NCBI GenBank assembly: GCA_026391755.1
Contig: JAPLDN010000149.1
Location: forward strand, 1 to 7,100
Reading direction: 5' to 3'
Source: Bacteroidota bacterium
Lineage (GTDB): Bacteria > Bacteroidota > Bacteroidia > Bacteroidales > FEN-979
Length of the DNA: 7,100 nucleotides
Of this stretch, positions 1 through 6,316 are shown piece by piece. The position numbers were made by a program, and so were the translations under genes. The notes beneath the pieces were generated by a model that saw only the letters and a program-made list of their open reading frames with translations, was not told where the DNA came from and did no database searches. The number at the start of each line of letters is the position of its first letter. The stretch's first letter is position 1.

Positions 1-7
1 CGCCTTT

Positions 8-95
<88 letters not shown>

Positions 96-117
96 GGGTT
101 TCACTGAAAACGGGCTG

Positions 118-148
118 CAAAGATAGGAATTCCCTCCAGCACGGCAAA
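118..148 (-). promoter_or_regulatory. Bacteroidetes-type promoter of tRNA-Ser
   Basis: On the minus strand TTTG (148-145) is followed after 19 bp by TATCTTTG (125-118). This fits the Bacteroidetes primary sigma consensus of TTTG, a 19-21 bp spacer and TAnnTTTG. The -7 box ends 22 bp before the mature tRNA 5' end, so a short 5' leader would need to be removed by RNase P. The boxes are seen directly; promoter activity is inferred. Confidence 0.75.
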
Positions 149-157
149 AAAAAATTA

Positions 158-165
158 TACCTTTG
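158..165 (+). promoter_or_regulatory. Probable -7 promoter box for the hydro-lyase/phosphoesterase unit
   Basis: TACCTTTG matches the Bacteroidetes -7 consensus TAnnTTTG exactly and lies 24 bp before the ATG at 190, implying a leader of roughly 20 nt. No good TTTG/TTG box is present 19-21 bp upstream, so the -33 element is weak or missing. The leader (166-189) is A-rich without a Shine-Dalgarno sequence, as is usual in this phylum. The promoter diverges from the tRNA-Ser promoter within the same 94-bp gap. Confidence 0.5.
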
Positions 166-189
166 TCTTAAACATAAAAAAACCTTGAT

Positions 190-1965
190 ATGAAAGGAAG
201 AACTTTTGCTGAAAAGATTTTCAATGCTGAAAAAGGCGCCATTGTCTTCGCCAAACCAAACATCATTCTCTCTCACGATAATACATCGAGCATCTACAGT
301 ACTTTTAAAAAAATGGGAGGTGAAAAACCCCTTAACCCCGACACCCTTCTGATCACCCTGGATCACAATGCCCCTCCAACCAATTCAAAACTGGCAAACG
401 ACTATCAGGTAATAAGGGATCTTGTTGACAAATTCGGGATTAAACAATTTCACGATGTCGGTGATGGGATCTGCCATCAGCTTATGTCATTATATGCCAG
501 GCCTAAAATGATCATCGTTGGCAGTGACAGCCATACCAGTACCGCAGGGGCGTTTAATGCATTTGCAGCAGGCATAGACCGTACCGAAACGGCCGGCTTA
601 TGGAAACAGGGGGAAACCTGGTTCCGGGTGCCCGAATCAGTCAAGATTAGCCTTAAAGGGAAACTCGGAAAAGGTGTTTATGCAAAGGACCTTGCCCTTT
701 GGATCATTGGAATGATAGGCTCAAGCGGAGCCGATTACATGTCGATAGAATATCACGGCGAGGGCGTAAAGACCCTTAGTATTGCCGACCGAATGGTTCT
801 TGCCAACCTGGCCTCTGAAATGGGCGCGAAAAATGCAGTCTTCCCTGCCGATGAAATCCTCGATGCATGGTTCGGTAAAAATACTGAAGGCCTCTGGGCT
901 GATGCCGATGCTGCTTATCTCAGGGAAATCAACATTAATATGAATGATATTTTCCCGGTGATTGCTGCACCTCACCATGTCGATAATGTCAAAGCATTAT
1001 CGGAAGTGCAGGGAACAAAGATCCATGAAGCTCTTATCGGAACCTGCACCAACGGCCGTCTTGAAGACCTCCGGGAAGCAGCAGACGTTTTAAAAGGAAA
1101 GAAAGTTGCCAAATTCATGCAGCTTATTATCATCCCTGCCTCCAAAGAAATATTCAAGCAGGCGATGAAAGAAGGCCTTATAGATATTTTTATGGATGCA
1201 GGAGCAAATGTACTCGCCTCCTCATGCGGACCCTGCCTCGGAACGGGACAAGGCATTCCGGCCGATAATTATAATGTGATATCCACAGCCAACAGGAATT
1301 TCAAAGGGAGGATGGGCAATAATGCCTCCAATGTTTACCTCGCCTCTCCTGCTGCAGTGGCTGCCTCGGCAATTGCAGGAGAGATCAGCGATCCCAGGGG
1401 CATTCAGGCCAACGACAAATTCCCTTTTCACGCTCCTCAAAGCTCAAAAGTCGATATCAGGGAAGGTGAAGACCGTTTCTCCAATGGGACCTGGAACTAT
1501 GCTGATGTTGACAATCTAAATACAGACCAGATGTTCGCGGGGAACCTCACATACAACGTCCAGAGTTCAGAACCCGAGAAGATCATGCCTCACCTGTTCA
1601 AGGGATTTGATAATAGTTTTTCGGAAAGGATAAAGGCAGGCGATATACTAATGGCCGGCGCCAACTTCGGCTGCGGCAGCTCCCGGGAACATCCTGCTGT
1701 CGGGCTTGCCTTCGCCGGTGTTAAAGCAGTGATATGTAAATCGGTGAACCGCATATTTTACCGTTCGGCCGTGAACCAGGGACTCCCCATCCTCCTTGTT
1801 CCCGAAGCTGTTGAAGCATACAAACAGGGTGATGAAGTTAATATCGATTTTGAAAAGGGACTCGTGTTCACAGGCCTGAAACAATTCGGCTTTTCGGCCC
1901 TGCCCGATAAACTTATGGAGATTTTCAAAGCCAAAGGACTTGTGAATTATGTAAAGAATAAATGA
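190..1965 (+). CDS. Fused LeuC-LeuD-type [4Fe-4S] hydro-lyase (3-isopropylmalate dehydratase / homoaconitase family)
   Basis: Cytoplasmic iron-sulfur hydro-lyase of the aconitase superfamily, 591 residues, with large and small subunits joined head to tail. The large-subunit part (about 1-400) has DHN at 58-60, GSDSH with His115, and the cluster ligands Cys286 (GTCTNGR), Cys346 and Cys349 (SSCGPCLG). Their 60- and 3-residue spacings equal those of E. coli LeuC. Stretches such as ETWFRVPE and AKDLALWIIG resemble the archaeal-type LeuC/HacA clade more than bacterial LeuC or aconitase. The small-subunit part (about 433-591) has NTDQ at 444-447 and the swivelling-domain motif GCGSSREH (494-501). 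Total length is close to separate archaeal-type LeuC plus LeuD, so there is little linker. The known family reaction is dehydration/rehydration of a 2- or 3-hydroxy di- or tricarboxylate. Whether the substrate here is isopropylmalate, homocitrate, citrate or a methylmalate is not settled, because the specificity loop after NTDQ is atypical. No leuA or leuB is visible nearby. The TGA stop overlaps the ATG of the next gene. Confidence 0.88.
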   Translation: MKGRTFAEKIFNAEKGAIVFAKPNIILSHDNTSSIYSTFKKMGGEKPLNPDTLLITLDHNAPPTNSKLANDYQVIRDLVDKFGIKQFHDVGDGICHQLMSLYARPKMIIVGSDSHTSTAGAFNAFAAGIDRTETAGLWKQGETWFRVPESVKISLKGKLGKGVYAKDLALWIIGMIGSSGADYMSIEYHGEGVKTLSIADRMVLANLASEMGAKNAVFPADEILDAWFGKNTEGLWADADAAYLREININMNDIFPVIAAPHHVDNVKALSEVQGTKIHEALIGTCTNGRLEDLREAADVLKGKKVAKFMQLIIIPASKEIFKQAMKEGLIDIFMDAGANVLASSCGPCLGTGQGIPADNYNVISTANRNFKGRMGNNASNVYLASPAAVAASAIAGEISDPRGIQANDKFPFHAPQSSKVDIREGEDRFSNGTWNYADVDNLNTDQMFAGNLTYNVQSSEPEKIMPHLFKGFDNSFSERIKAGDILMAGANFGCGSSREHPAVGLAFAGVKAVICKSVNRIFYRSAVNQGLPILLVPEAVEAYKQGDEVNIDFEKGLVFTGLKQFGFSALPDKLMEIFKAKGLVNYVKNK

Positions 1966-3269
1966 AGAAAGCATTAAGCCTGGCGCTTTTCTTTTCCGGC
2001 GTCGTTGCACTTATCCTGATTCTACTCTCCTTCTTCCCAAAGTACCAGGGAGTACTTATATTTCTTACAGTTTTTCTCCTTGGAGACCTGGTATTATGGT
2101 TCTCGGTCCGCACCTGGATCAGCCGGCGTAAACCGATAATCAGATCCCTGCTTACCATCCTGTATTGGTTGCCGGCAACAAGCCTGGCCTGCCTTGTTAT
2201 CTATGGATTTTTCAGGCCTTTTATTACTTGGAACGTTACCATCATGGCTGTACTGCTAAGCCTTCTGATGATGACCATAGTCGCAAAAATGATACCCCTG
2301 CTTATTTCACTCCTGAGCAGGCTGATTGGACTGATCAGCTACAACTTGCTTAAGATCAGGATAGTATGGCTTAAGTGGATTGAATTAAGCGCATGGATTA
2401 TAGGGGGACTTTTTTGGCTCACCCTAGGCCTTGGTATGATAATCTGGGTGTATGATTTTAAAGTCACCACTGTCGATTTCCCTTCTGCAAGGATCCCGGC
2501 CTCATTTAACAACTTCAGGATAGTGCAGTTCTCCGACGTGCATCTTGGGAACTGGACTTGCAGGGAGAAACTCCTGGAAGCCGTGAACAAAATAAATGAT
2601 CTTAAGCCGGACCTCATTGTTTTTACAGGCGATATGTTCACTTTTTCTACAGCCGAAGGCAAAGGTTTTATCCAATATCTCAAACAACTGCATGCCCGCT
2701 GCGGGATAGTTGCCATCATGGGAAACCATGATTACGGAGATTATGTGAGGTGGGAGAACACCCTGGTTAAAAAACTTAATCTTGAGGATTTGTATAGTTT
2801 TTACACAGACCTTGGGTGGAACCTTTTACTGAACCGCTCTGTAGCAATAAGGTCGGGTAGCGATAGCATCAATATTATAGGGGTTCAGAACTGGGGAGCC
2901 ACGAAAAGGTTTCAGCGTTACGGCGATATTGATAAAGCTGAAACGGGGATCAACAGATCCTGTTTCTGCCTGCTGCTTTCGCATGATCCATCCTACTGGG
3001 ACAGCATCATCTGCAGGCAGCATCCCGAAATAGATCTTACTCTTTCGGGGCATACACATGGCGGCCAATTCGGTATTGAAACCGGCTCTCTGAGATGGAG
3101 CATCTTATCCTGGTCAAATTCCCTGTGGGGAGGTTATTATATAAAAAACAAAGCAGGTTTCAACTCCAGACTGTATGTTAACAGGGGACTGGGGACTGTA
3201 GGATATGCTGGCCGGGTGGGAATAAAGCCCGAGATTACGCTGATCATACTGCATTCCATCCGGAGATAA
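1962..3269 (+). CDS. Membrane-anchored calcineurin-like metallophosphoesterase (YkuE/YaeI-like)
   Basis: Protein of 435 residues. The N-terminal part has about five hydrophobic helices (roughly 5-24, 31-51, 63-84, 88-117 and 143-167). The C-terminal part is a dinuclear-metal phosphoesterase with all five family motifs: D192-x-H194 (FSDVHLG), GD at 223-224, GNHD at 254-257, His341 (LSHD) and GHTH at 363-366. The ending NRGLGT...GRVGIKPEITLI is typical of the YkuE/YaeI branch, some of whose members act on lipid-linked substrates such as UDP-diacylglucosamine or membrane lipids. The substrate here is unknown. With five helices and the N terminus inside, the catalytic domain would face the periplasm; this topology is inferred. 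The ATG overlaps the stop of the hydro-lyase gene as ATGA, so translation is probably coupled. No Shine-Dalgarno sequence is visible. Confidence 0.88.
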   Translation: MKKALSLALFFSGVVALILILLSFFPKYQGVLIFLTVFLLGDLVLWFSVRTWISRRKPIIRSLLTILYWLPATSLACLVIYGFFRPFITWNVTIMAVLLSLLMMTIVAKMIPLLISLLSRLIGLISYNLLKIRIVWLKWIELSAWIIGGLFWLTLGLGMIIWVYDFKVTTVDFPSARIPASFNNFRIVQFSDVHLGNWTCREKLLEAVNKINDLKPDLIVFTGDMFTFSTAEGKGFIQYLKQLHARCGIVAIMGNHDYGDYVRWENTLVKKLNLEDLYSFYTDLGWNLLLNRSVAIRSGSDSINIIGVQNWGATKRFQRYGDIDKAETGINRSCFCLLLSHDPSYWDSIICRQHPEIDLTLSGHTHGGQFGIETGSLRWSILSWSNSLWGGYYIKNKAGFNSRLYVNRGLGTVGYAGRVGIKPEITLIILHSIRR

Positions 3270-3453
3270 CTATTCCCTGATCACCCGCCCGAGGGGCAAG
3301 TTCAGGCAAATGGTTATGATGCATCCGGGTGTAAAAGTCAACATAACAAACAAAAAAAGCTACACTTACTAATAAAGTGGACTACTATGATTATTAAAGC
3401 TTTTTTAATTGTAATTTGTTTGCGGATTATTCTTTTATGCAAGTGCTGATTAA
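3270..3453. other. Intergenic gap between phosphoesterase and histidine kinase genes
   Basis: A 184-bp non-coding gap between two co-directional genes. The left part is GC-richer and has only a tiny hairpin (GCCC-GAG-GGGC, 3287-3297) without a T tract, so no convincing terminator. The right part is AT-rich and holds the inverted repeat described separately. No exact TAnnTTTG box precedes the kinase ATG. The nearest is TAATTTG (3412-3418), one base short in the spacer, so the kinase promoter remains unplaced. I see no RNA gene or further ORF. Confidence 0.6.
3353..3406. repeat. Imperfect nested inverted repeat upstream of the histidine kinase
   Basis: AAAAAAGCT (3353-3361) is the exact reverse complement of AGCTTTTTT (3398-3406), with 36 nt between. 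Inside lies a second small stem, CACTT (3363-3367) with AAGTG (3375-3379), loop of 7 nt. Both stems are short, and the outer one is mostly A-T pairs. It could be a weak terminator for the upstream unit, since the right arm is a T run, or an operator-like site before the kinase, or chance in AT-rich DNA. Confidence 0.3.
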
Positions 3454-5184
3454 ATGAAATTGAATATTAAAATAATGAGCCTGGTGGTGATGGTTACAGG
3501 GTTCCTGATAATTTCAACCCTTGCCTATCATTTTACCCGTTCGAAAGAAGAGAAGCTTTACAATAATGCCTACCGTGAGAATACTGCCATAAGTATCCAA
3601 AGTATCCTTAACAGCCGGCAGCGCTCATTAAGCCGCAGCCTTGAGGATAATTCAGCCTGGGATGAGATGGTCAGCTTCGTTAGTGACCCTGATACGGTTT
3701 GGGCCAATAAGAACCTGGTCACAGGCAGGCAAACATTAGACCTGGATTTGTTACAGGTTTACAATCCTGACGGGAAACTGATATGGGCTGTTTATGATGA
3801 GGCCAGCCCTGCAAGGCTGAAACAAACACTCACTGCAGAAAGACTGAAGCGGATATTCCAGGGAAACCCCACCTGCCATTTTTTTCAAATTGCCGACGCT
3901 GGTCTGCTCGAGCTTTACGGGTCGATCATAGTACCCTCTCCCGATATTGCAAGAAAGACCAAAACCAGGGGATACCTCTTATTTGGAAAACTATGGGACC
4001 AGGGCACAATCTCAGATCTTGAGAATTCTTCAAATTCAATAATTTCATTGCACTACCTGGAAGTAAACGGGAAAAAAACCCTGGTCCACTCTATTGACAC
4101 CAAATCCTCAGAGATTGCAGTATTCCTGAAAGATTTCTCAGGCAAAGACATTGCGAGGATTGATTTCATTTCAAAAACATTTTTTAAAGCCGATACCCGC
4201 TGGTTCTATCTTTTTACACTTATTCCTGTTCTCCTTGCCGTTATTGTATTGCTCCTATTTTACCTCCTGATCAGAAGATGGATCACTATTCCCGTGAGAA
4301 TAATCATTAACAGCCTCCACAAACAGGATAGGGAAGGATTGAACCGGATAGGAACAGGCAGCCCCGAATTTCGTTCCATTGCAAATCTGGTTGGCGAGTC
4401 ATTTGAAAACCGGAAAAGTCTCGAAAAAGAAGTGAATGAAAGAATAAAAGCCGAAGAAAGGATTTTAAAATATGCAGACGAGTTGCAGGAAAGCAATATC
4501 AGCAAGGATAAGTTTTTCTCAATACTGGCGCACGACCTTAAATCCCCGTTTCATTATCTACTGGGTTATTCTGATCTTCTCAGGAATGAATATGCTACCC
4601 TGAGCGAAGAAGACAGGATAAAATTTATTGGAATAATTCATTCCAATTCCCAAAGGCTATACAACCTTCTCGAAAATTTACTTGAATGGTCGAGGATACA
4701 AACCGGCAGGATAGATTTTGAAATGGAAGTATTTGACCTTGCCAGGGAGGTAAAATCTTTGTGTGAAACAATAAAAGCATCCGCAACTCATAAAAATATT
4801 TCTTTTGAATGCAGAATTTCCGACCAGGCAATCATCAAAGCCGACAGGAACATGATACGTTCGGCCATTCACAACCTGCTGACAAATGCCATAAAATACA
4901 CAGCTGAGACAGGTTCAGTCTCTGTTCAAACTAGTAGTGCCGACTCCCATGTTGAAGTAAAAATAGAAGACAGCGGGATCGGGATGAGCCCCGAAGAAGT
5001 GGCCAAATTATTCAGGATTGATGTTTCGGTGTCAAGACCGGGAACAAATAAAGAGCCCGGCACAGGTTTGGGACTGATCCTTACAAAAGAATTTCTTGAA
5101 AAAAACAAAGGAAGCGTTTTTGTTGAAAGCGAACCCGGAAAAGGAAGTATATTCAGAGTTACTTTGCCCTTGTATAAGGCTTAA
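3454..5184 (+). CDS. CHASE4-domain sensor histidine kinase (orphan in this window)
   Basis: Inner-membrane sensor kinase of 576 residues. Helix 1 lies at about 9-26. The periplasmic region 27-248 starts with DNSAWDE (65-71), the hallmark of CHASE4 sensor domains. Helix 2 lies at about 250-273. A degenerate HAMP-like and coiled-coil linker (about 274-345) leads to the HisKA domain with phospho-acceptor His360 in LAHDLKSP. The HATPase_c domain has the N box at 473-479 (HNLLTNA), the G1 box DSGIG at 506-510 and the G2 box GTGLGL at 536-541. All catalytic boxes are intact, so it should autophosphorylate and pass phosphate to a response regulator. It has no receiver domain of its own, and no response regulator gene is visible; the ligand is unknown. 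The ATG at 3454 gives a normal N-terminal membrane anchor; no Shine-Dalgarno sequence precedes it. The last 26 bp overlap the convergent cysteine synthase-like gene. Confidence 0.92.
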   Translation: MKLNIKIMSLVVMVTGFLIISTLAYHFTRSKEEKLYNNAYRENTAISIQSILNSRQRSLSRSLEDNSAWDEMVSFVSDPDTVWANKNLVTGRQTLDLDLLQVYNPDGKLIWAVYDEASPARLKQTLTAERLKRIFQGNPTCHFFQIADAGLLELYGSIIVPSPDIARKTKTRGYLLFGKLWDQGTISDLENSSNSIISLHYLEVNGKKTLVHSIDTKSSEIAVFLKDFSGKDIARIDFISKTFFKADTRWFYLFTLIPVLLAVIVLLLFYLLIRRWITIPVRIIINSLHKQDREGLNRIGTGSPEFRSIANLVGESFENRKSLEKEVNERIKAEERILKYADELQESNISKDKFFSILAHDLKSPFHYLLGYSDLLRNEYATLSEEDRIKFIGIIHSNSQRLYNLLENLLEWSRIQTGRIDFEMEVFDLAREVKSLCETIKASATHKNISFECRISDQAIIKADRNMIRSAIHNLLTNAIKYTAETGSVSVQTSSADSHVEVKIEDSGIGMSPEEVAKLFRIDVSVSRPGTNKEPGTGLGLILTKEFLEKNKGSVFVESEPGKGSIFRVTLPLYKA

Positions 5185-6256
5185 GTTCGCACTCGAACAT
5201 ATCGCAGCAATTTTCGCAAACCCTCTTGAAAACTTTAAAGTTCAACAGCTCTATTTCCTGGCTTTCATACTCAGGCCTTACAGGTTCCGCACGCATAAGA
5301 TCGGTACTCAGGTATTTTTTATTGCAATCGGCAAAAACAGTCACGACGTTGGCTTCAGGGCCCATTTCGTTCTGTATCTGTAAAGCTCCGAGGAAATTGG
5401 CTCCTGAAGAAATACCTACAGCAAGACCGAGTTCCCGGGAAAGTTTTTGAGCCATGATGATCGAATCGCCATCGGGTACGGCAACGATATGGTCCAGTTG
5501 GTCCAGTTTTATCAAGGCTGGTATAAATTCGTCGGAAATGCCCTGGATACGGTGGGTTCCCACTTTATAACCGGTTGACATGGTAGGCGATTCCGCTGGC
5601 TCAAGCGGATGAATTTTAACCTTAGTGTTCATCTTCCTGAGGGCACTTCCAACCCCCATTACAGTTCCTCCAGTGCCCACACCGGCAACGAAAGCATCCG
5701 GAGTAACGCCATGGAACGTAAGCTGGGACCAGATTTCGGGGCCTGTAGTCTTTTCATGAGCTTCTGCATTGGCTTCATTCGAGAATTGCCGGGGCAGGAA
5801 AATGTTTGGCTCCCTTGCAGCAATCTCTTCCGAAAATTGTATACTTCCCAGGAAGCCTCCCTCTGCTTTTGAGATCGGTATAATTTTTGCTCCAAGGCTT
5901 TTTATGATGTCGACCCTTTCCTTGCTCATCCAGTCGGGCATGATAATCCTTACTTTATGGCCCAGGGCCCTGCCAATAGCGGAGAAAGCTATGCCTGTAT
6001 TCCCGCTGGTCGCCTCAACTATGGTATCTTCCTTTTTGATGCGCCCTTCATGATACGCCTTCTCCATAATATAAAGAGCCATCCTGTCCTTGATGCTTCC
6101 TGTGATATTGTAATGCTCGGCTTTAGCGTAAATGGTTCGCTTCTGACCTTTGTAGTTAAAATTGATAACCAGCAAGGGCGAATTCCCTATAAGTCTCCAG
6201 AGATCTTTGAATCTCAGCCGGAATTCATTGTCGACATGGATATTCATGAATGGCAT
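5159..6256 (-). CDS. PLP-dependent cysteine synthase-family enzyme with Cys-rich C-terminal tail
   Basis: Cytoplasmic fold-type II PLP enzyme of the cysteine synthase / cystathionine beta-synthase family, 365 residues, longer than the roughly 310 typical of CysK/CysM. Visible motifs are the PLP-binding lysine Lys56 in TGSIKDR, the substrate loop TSGNTG (83-88), the phosphate-binding glycine loop GVGTGGT (192-198) and GISSGAN (281-287), where Ser contacts the PLP ring nitrogen. Family members replace the beta-substituent of O-acetylserine, O-phosphoserine or serine with sulfide or another nucleophile. The exact substrate cannot be read here. After the catalytic core (to about 325) comes a tail with the pattern C347-x2-C350-C351-x4-C356, which standard CysK/CysM lack. 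There is no Bateman (CBS) domain. The start could be Met1 (6256) or Met4 (6247); neither has a Shine-Dalgarno sequence. It is convergent with, and overlaps by 26 bp, the histidine kinase gene. Confidence 0.9.
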   Translation of the reverse strand: MPFMNIHVDNEFRLRFKDLWRLIGNSPLLVINFNYKGQKRTIYAKAEHYNITGSIKDRMALYIMEKAYHEGRIKKEDTIVEATSGNTGIAFSAIGRALGHKVRIIMPDWMSKERVDIIKSLGAKIIPISKAEGGFLGSIQFSEEIAAREPNIFLPRQFSNEANAEAHEKTTGPEIWSQLTFHGVTPDAFVAGVGTGGTVMGVGSALRKMNTKVKIHPLEPAESPTMSTGYKVGTHRIQGISDEFIPALIKLDQLDHIVAVPDGDSIIMAQKLSRELGLAVGISSGANFLGALQIQNEMGPEANVVTVFADCNKKYLSTDLMRAEPVRPEYESQEIELLNFKVFKRVCENCCDMFECELKPYTRAK

Positions 6257-6297
6257 AGGAAAGGATTATGAAAAATAAATGCTTCGGAAAACAGCAG

Positions 6298-6305
6298 CAA
6301 AAATA
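6298..6305 (-). promoter_or_regulatory. Probable -7 promoter box of the cysteine synthase-like gene
   Basis: On the minus strand TATTTTTG matches the Bacteroidetes -7 consensus TAnnTTTG. It lies 41 bp before the ATG at 6256, in the 60-bp gap after the TPR-protein gene. No matching TTTG box is found 19-21 bp upstream, where the sequence is the end of the preceding gene. The AT-rich context makes a chance match possible. If real, the enzyme gene is transcribed separately from the gene upstream of it. Confidence 0.4.
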
Positions 6306-6316
6306 AGGATTTTCTC

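Noticed and set aside
190..1965. Canonical aconitase (AcnA/AcnB or mitochondrial type)
   Set aside because: The chain is much shorter than those enzymes, and the small-subunit motif GCGSSREH with Cys, plus the WFRVPE-type large-subunit stretches, fit the LeuC/LeuD-HacA family better.
1648..2010. 120-residue minus-strand ORF opposite the hydro-lyase/phosphoesterase junction
   Set aside because: It is antisense to two conserved coding regions, including the GSSREH motif region, and looks like a shadow frame.
3287..3297. GCCC-GAG-GGGC hairpin as a terminator after the phosphoesterase gene
   Set aside because: Only 4 bp and no T tract follows.
3412..3418. TAATTTG as the kinase -7 box
   Set aside because: It is one base short of TAnnTTTG and no -33 box lies at the right distance.
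5957..6271. 104-residue plus-strand ORF opposite the cysteine synthase-like gene
   Set aside because: It is antisense to the conserved PLP-lysine and SGNTG region, so it is a shadow of that gene.
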